Shown in pieces: positions 54,144 through 63,719 of a DNA stretch of 64,000 nt; the stretch's first letter is position 1; the number at the start of each line of letters is the position of its first letter. The position numbers and the translations under genes are program-made. Source of the stretch: Streptomyces luteogriseus. Its GTDB lineage: Bacteria; Actinomycetota; Actinomycetes; Streptomycetales; Streptomycetaceae. The stretch spans positions 2,108,001-2,172,000 of the forward strand of contig NZ_JACHMS010000001.1 in assembly GCF_014205055.1 (NCBI RefSeq), read 5' to 3'. The notes beneath the pieces were generated by a model. It was given only the letters and a program-made list of their open reading frames with translations. It was not told the DNA's origin and did no database searches.

Positions 54144-57100
54144 GTGGGTATAGGCGACTTCATCAGTGACGTCACGCCCGACTCGGTCGAGAACGCGATC
54201 GAGGACGGCGTCGAATGGGCCGGCAACCGGGTCGAGGACGCCGGGAACTGGACCGCCGACCGGCTGCAGGACGTCGGCTGGGAGTCCGGTGCCGACTGGG
54301 TGCGCGAGCAGTCCCGTTCGGTCGCCAACCGCATGGGCGCCGAGGTCGACGAGCTGGACCTCGGGCAGACCGAGGACAAGACCAAGCTGATCTACGGCAG
54401 TCCGAGCAAGGTCACCGCCACCGCCGACAAGCTCCGGGCCTTTCAGACGGCCTTCGACGACGCGGGTGATGGTCTCAAGGGCCTGGACTCCTCCCGGCTC
54501 AAGGGCGAGACGGCCGAAGCGCTGCGCACCGCGGTGAGCACCCAGCCGCCGAAGTGGTACGCCGCCGCCGACGCCTGTGCGAAGGCGCTCGGTGCGCTCG
54601 ACGCGTTCGCCGGCACGATCACCTGGGCGCAGGCACAGGCGCAGACGGCGATCGACAAGTGGAAGGAGGGTGTCAAGGCCTCCGAGGACGCCGCGGAGGC
54701 CCACCGCAAGAAGGTCGACGGTTACAACGCCGCCGTCGACCGCTACAACGCCCAGCCCGCCGACAAGCGTGATCCGGCCTCGCTCCCGCCCAGGCCCGCG
54801 GCGACGTTCGAGGACCCCGGCAAGAAGCTGATGCAGGAGGCGCAGGACATCCTCGCCGAGGCCCGCAAGCAGCGGAACTCGGCGGCGGAGACGGCTCGCA
54901 CCGCGGTCCGCGCCGCCCGCGACATGGCTCCGCAGAAGCCCTCTTATGCCGAGCAACTGGCCGGTGGGTTCCAGGAGTTCCAGGTCATGGGCGACCATGT
55001 CGGGGGCGGCATCATCAAGGGCACGGCGGGCATCCTCAACTTCGTCCGCAGCGTCAACCCCGTCGACCCGTACAACATCACGCATCCGGCCGAGTACGCC
55101 ACATCCCTCAACAGCCTGGCCGCCGGGCTGATCGTCGCCGCCAACGACCCGGTCGGCACCGGCAAGCAGATGGTCAGCGACTTCATGAAGGACCCGGCCG
55201 AGGGCTTCGGCAGGCTGATACCCGACCTGGCGCTGACCGCCGCCACCGGTGGCGGCGGCGCCGCGGTGAAGGGCATCCGCATCGCCGAGGAGGCCGCCGA
55301 CGCCGCACGGGCGCGCAAGCTGGTCGACGACGCCCCCGACGGTACCCACAACCGCCCCGACGGCGAGCGCACCACCGACGGCACCGACCCGGTGGACCTC
55401 GCCTCGGGCCGGATGTTCCTGCCCCAGACCGATGTCGAACTGCCCGGCATCCTGCCCCTGGTCTTCACTCGCCGCACCGAGTCCGGCTGCGCGGTCGGCC
55501 GCTTCCTGGGTCCCTCCTGGACCTCCACCGTCGACGAACGACTGGAGGTCGATGCGGTCGGCGTCGTCCACGTCACCGCCGACGGCCTCCTGATCCCGTA
55601 CCCGCACCCGGTCCCCGGCGCCCCCACCACTCCGTCAACGGGCAGAGCCCGCACCCTGCTGGCCCGCGACGCCGACGGCGACTACACCGTCACCGACCCC
55701 GACAGTGGCCTGACCTTCCACTTCACCGCCCCGCCCGGCAGCGAACCGGGGGGCGACGGCGTCGCATGGCTGTCGGGCATCACCGAACGCAACGGCCACA
55801 CCATCACCGTCGACCGCGGCGAGGACGGCCTGCCGCTGGCCCTGGCCCACTCGGCCGGCCACCAGGTGAAGCTGTCCCTCGCCGACGGCCTGGTCACCGC
55901 CCTGTCCCTGGCCGGCGCGGGCGAGGGCGGCGCGGACCTGCCCCTGATGAACTACGGCTATCAGGACGGCAACCTCACCACCGTCACCAAACCCTCCGGC
56001 GCCACCACCACCTTCGTCTACGACGACCGCCGCCGCGTCATCGCCTGGATCGACTCCAACAACAGCCGCTACGACTACATCTACGACGACCACGACCGCG
56101 TCATCGCCGAAGGCGGCGAAGCAGGCCACGTCCAGATCACCCTGACCTACACCGAACCCGACCCAGAAACCGGCCACCGCACGACGGTCCTGACGACCGC
56201 CGACGGACACAGCACCCGCCACCTCATCGACCAGCGCTGCCGGGTGATCGCCACCACCGACCCCCTCGGCCACACCACCCGCTACGCCTACGACACCCAC
56301 GGCAACCTGCTCACCCGCACCGACCCACTCGGACGCACCACCACCCACACCTACGACGACAACGACCGACTCTCCGTGATCACCCGGCCCGATGGCAGCC
56401 AAGTCCGTGTCACATACGGTCCGCTCGGGCTGCCGGTGGAGATCAGCGAGCCGGACGGTGCCCGTCGTACGCAGGAGTTCGACGAGCGCGGCAACCGGAT
56501 CGCGGTCACCGATCCAGTGGGACATACCACCCGCTACACCTGTGACGGCGCCGGCCGTACGACCTCCGTCACCGATGTCCTCGGCGCAACCACCGTGGTC
56601 CGCTGCGACGCCGCCGGTCGCCCGGTTGAGGTCATCGATCCGGCCGGCGGCACCGCCCACCTGGAACGCGACGCCCTGGGCAGAGTCGTGCGGATCACCG
56701 ACCCGGCCGGCGGAGTCACCCGCTTCGTGTGGGACGTTGACGGCAGGCTCACCCGACGTGTCGAGCCGGGCGGTGCCACTACGTCGTGGACGTACGACGG
56801 CGAGGGCAACTGCCTCACCCACACCGACTCGGTCGGCGGGGTGACAAGCTTCGAATACACGCACTTCGACCTGCTCGCTGCCCGTACCTACCCGGACGGC
56901 GCCCGCTACGAGTTCGAGCACGACGCCGCCCTGCGTCTCACCAGGGTCACCGCCCCGCACGGCCTCCACTGGAGCTACACCTACGACGCGGCGGGACGCC
57001 TGACCGCCGAAACCGACTTCGACGGCCGTACTCTCCTCTACCGTCGCGACCCGGCGGGACAGTTGACGGCACGTGTCGACGCTCTCGGCGGCGTCATCTC

Positions 57101-58865
57101 CCTCACTCACGACCCCATGGGCCGGTTGGTCCGCAAGGACGTCGGAGGCCAGGTCACCGAGTACGCCTACGACATGGCAGGTCGGCTCGTTCACGCATCC
57201 GCTCCGGACACTGAACTGATACGCCGCTACGACCGCTGCGGCCGACTCAAGACCGAACTCGTCGACGGCCGCGCCACCACGTACGCGTACGACGCGCTCG
57301 GCCGCCGGTCACAACGCATGACCCCCACCGGCCACGTCACCGCGTACGCCTACGACGAGGCCGGCCGCCTCGGTCACCTCACCACCGGTGGCCACAACAT
57401 CACCTATGTCTACGACGCCACGGGCCGTGAATTGTCCCGCGCCTTCGGTGACTTCTTCGCGGTGCACTCCACCTGGGACGAGGCGGGGCGGCTGGCCGGC
57501 CAGCACCTGACCACGCACGGCCGCACCCTCAACAGCCGGGCGTACTCCTACCGCGCCGACGGCCACCTCCTCGAGCTCGCCGATCAACTCTCGGGCACGC
57601 GCACCTTCGACCTCGACCCGGCCGGCCGCGTCATCTCCGTGACCGCTGACGGCTGGAGCGAGCGGTACGCCTACGACAGGAGCGGCAACCAGACCGAGGC
57701 GTTCTGGCCGGCTTCCCACCCGGGTCACGAGGCCACCGGTTCCCGGACGTACATGGGCACTGCCCTCACCCACGCCGGCAACGTCCGTTATGAACACGAC
57801 ACTCTCGGTCGCGTGACGCTGCGCCGGCGGACCCGCCTGTCCCGCAAGGCGGACACCTGGCGCTACACGTGGGACATCGAGGGACGCTTGACCTCCGTCG
57901 TCACCCCCGACGGGACGCGGTGGCGGTACCGATACGACCCGCTGGGCCGCCGCACCGCCAAGCAGCGCCTCGCCTCCGACGGCGAAACGGTCGTCGAGGA
58001 AGTCCAGTTCAGCTGGGACGGTGCGGCTCTGTGCGAAGAGACCACGGTGTCTGAGGACATGCTCCATCCGGTGGCCCTCACATGGGACCACCACGGCTTG
58101 GCACCGGTGGCCCAGACCGAGCGTATCCTCTCCTCGGACACCCCGCAGAAGGAGATCGACCGCCGCTTCTTCGCCATCGCCACCGACCTCGTCGGCGCTC
58201 CCACCGAACTGGTCGACGAGAACGGTGACATAGCCTGGCGCACCCGGAGCACGCTGTGGGGCACCACCGCATGGACGAACGCCAGCACTGCCTATTCCCC
58301 GCTCCGGTTCCCCGGCCAGTACTACGATCCGGAGACCGGCCTCCACTACAACGTCTTTCGCCACTACGATCCCGCGACGGCCCGTTATCTCAGCACGGAT
58401 CCACTGGGTCTGGAATGCGCTCCCAATCCGACCGCGTATGTGGTCAACCCACATGTATGGGCCGACCCGCTGGGTCTGTCTCCCTATCCTTCCCGCGTCG
58501 AAGGGGGTGGCTGGGATGTGCGCGGTCACAACCCGCTCGACATCGTTCCCGACGGTGCCGATATGCGAGTACTTAAGCCCGACCCTCATGGTGGTGCGCA
58601 GAAGGGGGTGGAATACAAGTGGGAAGACCCCGAGACGGGCAATATGGTTCGCCTTCGGGTGCACGACAAGGACGGAACCGCCCCCGTGGGCTCCAACGCG
58701 GCAAACGGGGATATCTACCGCATATCGATCGGCGGGAAATACCAAGATGACGCGGGGAACCTGTATCACCGACAGGTCCACAACCCGAACAGTCCCCACT
58801 ACAATCCGGACGCGGCCCATGCCACACACATCCCCTGGCCGGCTCAGTTTCCACTTCCGTACTAG
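54144..58865 (+). CDS. Rhs polymorphic toxin with C-terminal nuclease-like domain
   Basis: A 1573-residue toxin. Residues 1-300 are helical, as in type VII-exported Rhs proteins; the DUF6531-type entry begins near 413 (GTDPVDLASGRMFLPQTDVE). YD repeats follow from about 600 to 1380 (GNLLTRTDPLGRTTTHTYDD and many others). The core closes with RFPGQYYDPETGLHYN (about 1388) and DPLGL (about 1418 and 1439). The last 125 residues are the variable toxin, ending NPNSPHYNPDAAHATHIPWP; this resembles polymorphic toxin type 30, a predicted RNase. No pretoxin protease motif was identified. It is delivered to competitors and neutralised by the next gene. Confidence 0.92.
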   Translation: MGIGDFISDVTPDSVENAIEDGVEWAGNRVEDAGNWTADRLQDVGWESGADWVREQSRSVANRMGAEVDELDLGQTEDKTKLIYGSPSKVTATADKLRAFQTAFDDAGDGLKGLDSSRLKGETAEALRTAVSTQPPKWYAAADACAKALGALDAFAGTITWAQAQAQTAIDKWKEGVKASEDAAEAHRKKVDGYNAAVDRYNAQPADKRDPASLPPRPAATFEDPGKKLMQEAQDILAEARKQRNSAAETARTAVRAARDMAPQKPSYAEQLAGGFQEFQVMGDHVGGGIIKGTAGILNFVRSVNPVDPYNITHPAEYATSLNSLAAGLIVAANDPVGTGKQMVSDFMKDPAEGFGRLIPDLALTAATGGGGAAVKGIRIAEEAADAARARKLVDDAPDGTHNRPDGERTTDGTDPVDLASGRMFLPQTDVELPGILPLVFTRRTESGCAVGRFLGPSWTSTVDERLEVDAVGVVHVTADGLLIPYPHPVPGAPTTPSTGRARTLLARDADGDYTVTDPDSGLTFHFTAPPGSEPGGDGVAWLSGITERNGHTITVDRGEDGLPLALAHSAGHQVKLSLADGLVTALSLAGAGEGGADLPLMNYGYQDGNLTTVTKPSGATTTFVYDDRRRVIAWIDSNNSRYDYIYDDHDRVIAEGGEAGHVQITLTYTEPDPETGHRTTVLTTADGHSTRHLIDQRCRVIATTDPLGHTTRYAYDTHGNLLTRTDPLGRTTTHTYDDNDRLSVITRPDGSQVRVTYGPLGLPVEISEPDGARRTQEFDERGNRIAVTDPVGHTTRYTCDGAGRTTSVTDVLGATTVVRCDAAGRPVEVIDPAGGTAHLERDALGRVVRITDPAGGVTRFVWDVDGRLTRRVEPGGATTSWTYDGEGNCLTHTDSVGGVTSFEYTHFDLLAARTYPDGARYEFEHDAALRLTRVTAPHGLHWSYTYDAAGRLTAETDFDGRTLLYRRDPAGQLTARVDALGGVISLTHDPMGRLVRKDVGGQVTEYAYDMAGRLVHASAPDTELIRRYDRCGRLKTELVDGRATTYAYDALGRRSQRMTPTGHVTAYAYDEAGRLGHLTTGGHNITYVYDATGRELSRAFGDFFAVHSTWDEAGRLAGQHLTTHGRTLNSRAYSYRADGHLLELADQLSGTRTFDLDPAGRVISVTADGWSERYAYDRSGNQTEAFWPASHPGHEATGSRTYMGTALTHAGNVRYEHDTLGRVTLRRRTRLSRKADTWRYTWDIEGRLTSVVTPDGTRWRYRYDPLGRRTAKQRLASDGETVVEEVQFSWDGAALCEETTVSEDMLHPVALTWDHHGLAPVAQTERILSSDTPQKEIDRRFFAIATDLVGAPTELVDENGDIAWRTRSTLWGTTAWTNASTAYSPLRFPGQYYDPETGLHYNVFRHYDPATARYLSTDPLGLECAPNPTAYVVNPHVWADPLGLSPYPSRVEGGGWDVRGHNPLDIVPDGADMRVLKPDPHGGAQKGVEYKWEDPETGNMVRLRVHDKDGTAPVGSNAANGDIYRISIGGKYQDDAGNLYHRQVHNPNSPHYNPDAAHATHIPWPAQFPLPY

Positions 58866-59206
58866 TGACGAACGGGTGTTTCGCATTGAAGTCTCATGAC
58901 TTCATCGGTATCGCGCGAATGATTTCGGAAGCCGATGCACAGGCGCGAGAACGCGCGGCCGACGAAGTGACCGACCACCTGGGTGCGTACACACCCGCCC
59001 AGGCGTCGGCACTGGCGACACTGCTGGCGGCGACCGCTGTCTGCGAAAGGGAGCACTCCGCCCTGGAAGCCGAACTGCACGCCATCATCGAACTGACGTC
59101 CACCGGCCATGTCGGCCTTGAGCACATCGCACCTCTGCGGGAGATCGTTCTCGCCGATCTTCCTCCTCAACTCCGCGAATATGTCAGCGACCTACTGGAA
59201 GGATGA
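58865..59206 (+). CDS. cognate immunity protein of the Rhs toxin
   Basis: A 113-residue helical protein (ADEVTDHLGAYTPAQASALA, LREIVLADLPPQLREYVSDL). The GTG at 58865 overlaps the Rhs stop, the classical position of an immunity gene. No known immunity family is recognised with certainty. Confidence 0.75.
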   Translation: MTNGCFALKSHDFIGIARMISEADAQARERAADEVTDHLGAYTPAQASALATLLAATAVCEREHSALEAELHAIIELTSTGHVGLEHIAPLREIVLADLPPQLREYVSDLLEG

Positions 59207-59476
59207 AGACCCAGGACGGGCAGGCACAGCCACCGGCATGGACCTGGCCCAGCGCGGCGCCGTAGTGGGCCGAAGCCTCACCGACGCCGCGCACCACCTG
59301 ACCACGGCTTTCGCCGCTCGACATCGCACCTGCGTCCGAGGCCACGCGTCAACTGCTCACCGAGCACCAACGAATTCGATTGGCTCCGCTCGAGGCCGAG
59401 CAGGACGCAGGGCTTGGAGCTCCCCGCCGAGTCGCCGACGAGGACGATCGGGAAGGCAGCGCGGCCGGCCCTCGGC
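59207..59476. other. gap after the immunity gene
   Basis: No gene is recognised. An Rhs-like pseudogene begins at its right end. Confidence 0.4.
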
Positions 59477-61071
59477 AGTCATGGACCTACGACAGTGAGG
59501 GCAACAGCCTGACCCACACCTCCCGGCTGGAGGAGTGACCCGGTTCGAGTACACCCACTCGACCTCCTCGCTGCCCGCACCGGGCCGGACGGCGCCCGCT
59601 ACGCGTTCGGGTACGACACCGCCCTACGCCTTACCGTGTCACCAACCCACAAGGTCTGGGCCGGAGCTACTGGTACGACGCGGCCGGCCGCCTGGTCTCG
59701 GAAACCTTCGACGAACGCACCAACGACTACCGCCTCGACGCGGTAGGGCAGTTGACCACACGAATCGACCCGCTCGGTGACGTCATCTCCTTCACACACG
59801 ACGAGCTGGGCCGTGTCACCTGCAAGGATGCCGCCGGACGGACAACCAGCTACGCGTACGACCCGGCCGGGCGCCTCCTGCGGGCATCCGGCCCGGACGG
59901 CGACCTGATCCGGCAGTACGACCGACGCGGCCTGATCAAGACGGAACTCATCGACGGCCACGCCACCACCATTCGCTACAACGCCGTGGGCCGTCGCGTG
60001 GGACGTGCCACCCCCACCGGCCATGTCACCACCTACACCCATGACACAGCAGGCCGCCCCGGCCTCCTGACCACTGGTGGTCAGGAGGTCACCTTCACCC
60101 ATGACGCGGCAGGCCGTGAACTGTCCCGCGTCTTCGGCTCTCTCACCGTCACCTCGGCCTGGGACGAAGCCGGGCGTCTGTCCGCCGAGCACCTGATCAC
60201 CGACGGACGCGTGCTCAACAGCCGCACCTACACCTACCGCGCCGACGGCCACCTCTCCGTCGTCTACGACCGGTTGTCGGGCACCCGCACCTTCGGCCTC
60301 GACCCGGTCGGCCGCGTCACCGCCGTGACCGCCGACGACTGGAGCGAACGGAGGACGGCACCACCCTGTGCGAGCAGATCACGGCGTCGCAGGACATCGC
60401 CCATCACGTGGCGCTCACATGGGACCACCGCGGCCTGACCCCAATGGCCCAAACCGAACGGATCCTCACCGCGGATGCCCGCCAGGAGGAGATCGACCGG
60501 CGCTTCTTCGCCATCGCCACCGACCTTGTCGGTGCCCCCACCGAACTTGTCGACGAGTCCGGCGACATCGCCTGGCGCACCCGCAGCACGCTCTGGGGCA
60601 CCACGGCCTGGGCCCGTGACAGCAGCACCTACACTCCTCTGCGCTTCCCCGGTCAGTACTACGACCCCGAAACCGGCCTCCACTACAACTACTTCCGCCA
60701 CTACGACCCCGAGACCGGCCGCTACACCTCCCCCGACCCCCTCGGCCTCGCTCCCGGCCCGAACCCCGTCGCGTACGTGGACAACCCGCACAGCGGGTGC
60801 GGCCCGCTGGGCCTCATGCCCAAGTACACGAAGGAGGAACGGGCCCAGAAGCGGATCAACAAGGTCGTGGACGACATCGTCGAGAGAGCGCAGGACGGTG
60901 GGTTCAACTGTCCACCTACTGGCGCAATCCGTAGGGCCGGGTCCCCCGAACCCGGCACCGCACCGGCTGCCCGGGCGGCGCCGGGATCGACTGCTAGGGT
61001 CTGGGCGCCCATTCCGTCCACAACCACGGCGCTCCGGGGCGCCGGAAGCAATCCGTCTGGAGAAGCACGCC
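59477..61071 (+). pseudogene. decayed Rhs core with another toxin tip
   Basis: From 59477 (SWTYDSEGNSLTHTS) the DNA parallels 56789-58470 of the intact Rhs gene, but with frameshifts near 59520, 59590 and 59640. A long open part (59752-60350, GDVISFTHDELGRVTCKDAA) follows, then a deletion after TADDWSER. It resumes in another frame (RFFAIATDLVGAPTELVDES, RFPGQYYDPETGLHYNYF, DPLGL) and ends in a different tip (PKYTKEERAQKRINKVVDD). The tip is also broken before 61071. It serves as a silent donor for tip exchange. Confidence 0.8.
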
Positions 61072-61401
61072 ATGCCCGATCCGACCCCTGCGGCCAGGAG
61101 TCTCAGCCAGGCGATCGACGGCGGTGACAGCCGGCAGGTCAACGAAACGACCCGCGAGTTCATCGAGAAGCTCACCTTCGCGACGGCGGACGAAATCCTC
61201 GCCATGCTCGAGGACGTCCTCACCGAGGACTGGATGGCCCTGCCGCCCTGGGCCCGGAACCTCGCCTACCGTCTGGCCTGCCTGCAACGTCCCGACGACC
61301 CGCAATTGCTCCGGGAAGCAGCCTCAGACCTGCTGTCCTTCGGACCCGACTGGGACGAGTTCGCCGAGGACCTCAAAAGGCGCGCGGCGGAACTGGAATA
61401 G
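61072..61401 (+). CDS. immunity protein for the orphan tip
   Basis: A 109-residue acidic helical protein (NETTREFIEKLTFATADEIL, LLREAASDLLSFGPDWDEFA). ATG 61072 has GGAG nine bases upstream. It is intact although its toxin is broken, as expected of an orphan immunity gene that protects against kin carrying the tip. Confidence 0.7.
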   Translation: MPDPTPAARSLSQAIDGGDSRQVNETTREFIEKLTFATADEILAMLEDVLTEDWMALPPWARNLAYRLACLQRPDDPQLLREAASDLLSFGPDWDEFAEDLKRRAAELE

Positions 61402-61589
61402 AGCCTGGATTCCGTAGATGCCTTGCCAGATGCACTGTCCGAGCCCATCCGTTGCGCCACGAATGCGGCCCCGCAGTTGTGGCGTGACCTGGACTGCCCG
61501 AGGAACGACAACCGGACCCGGCGGCAGGGGTTGTCGACACTGTGGTCCACCAGACACACCGACCGCCAGTACCGAGTTCCAGGCGGCCG

Positions 61590-61930
61590 CCGCCGACCGA
61601 GGGAAGAAGATCGACCGCGGTTCTTCGCCATAGCCCCCGCCCTGATCGATAGGCCCACCGAACTGATCGGCGAGTCCGACGACATCGCGTGACGCTCCCG
61701 GATCACGGCACGGCTTATCCGACCGGGGCCCTGGAGATTTCGCAGAAGCCGGACGCGGAGTCCCAGCCGAAGGGCACGTCCGTCTCATTTTCCGGCACCG
61801 CGAGGACATCGTCGTGACCAAGGGGTCGGCTCCCAAGTCGGCCAGGCCATCACGGCGTACGGGCCGTCGGGGATCAGGGGCGGCGGCTCCGGTGTGACGG
61901 CAATCGGCGGCAAGCCCACGGACCCCCGGG
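61590..61930 (+). pseudogene. third Rhs core fragment with tip remnant
   Basis: RFFAIAPALIDRPTELIGES is a copy of the core stretch RFFAIATDLVGAPTELVDEN, and it stops at a TGA where the intact gene has Trp. The following 200 bases hold a further tip remnant (AITAYGPSGIRGGGSG, GGKPTDP). Confidence 0.65.
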
Positions 61931-61998
61931 GGGGCCGATCATCACCTGTTCTACGAAGGCGGCTGAATGCCGTGGGGTCCGACGAGAGGTCAGGGATC

Positions 61999-62437
61999 AT
62001 GAACGACCGGCAGGCGCCGGAGTGGCTGGGCACCCTTGGGCGCTGCGGACTTGAGGTGACGGGGAAGGCGGCACCTGACGGCCCACCCGTGAACGCCGCC
62101 ATCTATGCGGTCAGCGGATTCGAGGTGGAGCCGGTCGCCGCAATCCTCGCCTCCACCCCCCCACGCCGCCGACGGACTGGACGAGGCGTGGCATCGCCAT
62201 GCTGCACAAGCTTCGCTCTACGGGGAGAACGGGGAGTTCCTCATCCTCCCGCCCGTACCTGGCGGGAGCCAGGTCGGCTGGGTGCGTGTAAAAGACCCGG
62301 TCGGCAAGAACCTCCCGTCCCGAATCTGCGCGGCGACGGGTTCACCCGAGTTCATGACCGTTTCAGTTGACGGCCGCCACCTGTGTGCCGCCTCGGTCGA
62401 AGAATCTGAATACTGGGTCGTAGTGCACGAATTCTGA
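61999..62437 (+). pseudogene. immunity gene frameshifted in a C run
   Basis: ATG 61999 begins MNDRQAPEWLGTLGRCGLEV and runs to ILASTP. A run of seven C near 62156-62162 then shifts the frame, and the protein continues in the other frame from HAADGLDEAWHRHAAQASLY to SEYWVVVHEF and stop 62437. The sister copy at 52482 has six C and stays in frame. Restored length would be about 145 residues. It may be dead, or switched by slippage in the run, or a sequence error. Confidence 0.7.
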
Positions 62438-62529
62438 GGTCCGATGAGCTTCACGAGCCCCATTTCCCGGTCGGTTTGAGTGATGCGTAGGGTCAGCGTG
62501 CTGGTCAGGTCATGGGACCGTCCATCCCC

Positions 62530-62744
62530 TAAGCCCATTCGAGAACAGCGGGAAGAACGGCGCCTACAGACCTCCCGAATTCGACAGTCAGGGGAATAAT
62601 ATCCGCTATACAGAATGGGGCACGGTACGGCCGATCGACAACCCGAAATGGGACGGTGAGAGGGTCGTGACCGGGCCGGACGGATCGGCGTACTACACTC
62701 CGACCCACTATCAGACGTACATCGTGATGGTGACCGGCCGATGA
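62530..62744 (+). pseudogene. orphan barnase-like RNase tip, copy 2
   Basis: The frame ending at TGA 62742-62744 encodes NGAYRPPEFDSQGNNIRYTE, WGTV, NPKWDGERVVTG and DGSAYYTPTHYQTYIVM. Glu in YTEW, Arg in GERVVTG and His in THYQTY match the catalytic Glu-Arg-His of the barnase/RNase N1-T1 group. Upstream two single-base insertions disrupt the leader seen in copy 1, and there is no start or Rhs core attached, so it is a silent cassette. The stop overlaps the barstar start (ATGA). Confidence 0.75.
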
Positions 62745-63205
62745 GCAACGCCACCTGGTGGGAACGTAACGAGGAAGAAGTCTGTGTCGTCCCGACCGAC
62801 TCCTCGCTCTCCGTTGCACGCGCCCTGCCTCCCACCGGATTGATCTACTCGGCCCGGATGCGAGGACAGGAAATGCACGACTCCGACGGGGTGTTCACTC
62901 AGTTCTACGAGGCACTGCGCCTCCCGGACTACTTCGGCTGGAACTGGAACGCATTGCGGGACTGCCTGACCGATCTACACTGGATCAACGCCAAGCATTT
63001 CCTCCTTACCATCGATGACGCCGACGTCGCGCTTTCCGAAAGCACCGAAGAACGTGAAATCCTCTTCCGTGCCCTGAACGACGCCTTTAAGTTCTGGGCG
63101 GGAAAGCCCGAGCTTCCAGGCCAGGAGAAGATCACTTTTCAGGCCGTACTGCTGTGCCCGCCCGACGTCCATGAGGAGGTACTCCGCGAAATCAGGGCCT
63201 ACTGA
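62741..63205 (+). CDS. barstar-family immunity protein
   Basis: A 154-residue protein with the barstar signature YFGWNWNALRDCLTDLHWI (about residues 65-85), followed by a FLLTIDDADV strand and a helix-strand end (FQAVLLCPPDVHEEVLREI). Barstar blocks barnase-type RNases by plugging the active site with an acidic helix. It directly follows the barnase-like tip and overlaps its stop. About 50 residues longer at the N-terminus than classical barstar, as in other actinobacterial versions. Confidence 0.88.
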   Translation: MSNATWWERNEEEVCVVPTDSSLSVARALPPTGLIYSARMRGQEMHDSDGVFTQFYEALRLPDYFGWNWNALRDCLTDLHWINAKHFLLTIDDADVALSESTEEREILFRALNDAFKFWAGKPELPGQEKITFQAVLLCPPDVHEEVLREIRAY

Positions 63206-63328
63206 GGCCCGGTGAATTCGGCGTGACCGAATCGGTCCTCTACGCCCGCACGGAGCACTTGGTGTCGAGAGCACCTGGCAGATCCTGCCGGAAGGCGGGA
63301 CCATGACCTCACACTCGCGCCCAATCCG

Positions 63329-63433
63329 GTCATGATGCCGCCATTCCCAAGCCATTCGAGAACAGCGGGAAGAACGGCGCCTACAAACTTCCCGAATTCG
63401 ACAGCCAGGGAGTCATCGCCATACAGGGTTGAT
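63329..63433 (+). pseudogene. barnase-like tip leader, copy 3
   Basis: The sequence from 63341 encodes IPKPFENSGKNGAYKLPEFD then SQGVIAIQG and a stop. It repeats the leader of copies 1 and 2, then breaks off before the catalytic part. The surrounding 63206-63719 holds nothing else recognisable. Confidence 0.6.
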
Positions 63434-63719
63434 ACCTGACCGGTCTCAAAGCGGCGCGGTCGAGCCGTGTTCACGACCCTCACAGGAGCGTGGGGCCGAG
63501 ATGGTCGCTCGCGCCGCCTGCGGATGTGCAGCAGAGACTTCCGCTTCGGGCGTCATCCGAGCGTCAAGAATCTCCGAACAACCCTCTGAAGACGTCGCCG
63601 GTGCAGGCACCTCGCCCACGAATCCGCAGGTCAGCGAGCTGCAAAGATCGATCCGTCGCTCGAACCGCTACACGGAGGGAAACAGGTCGAGTAACCCACG
63701 CGGACAACAAAAGCGCAGG

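Noticed and set aside
53931..58886. Large minus-strand frames opposite the Rhs gene
   Set aside because: Repetitive Val/Gly/Asp sequence produced by the YD repeats read backward.
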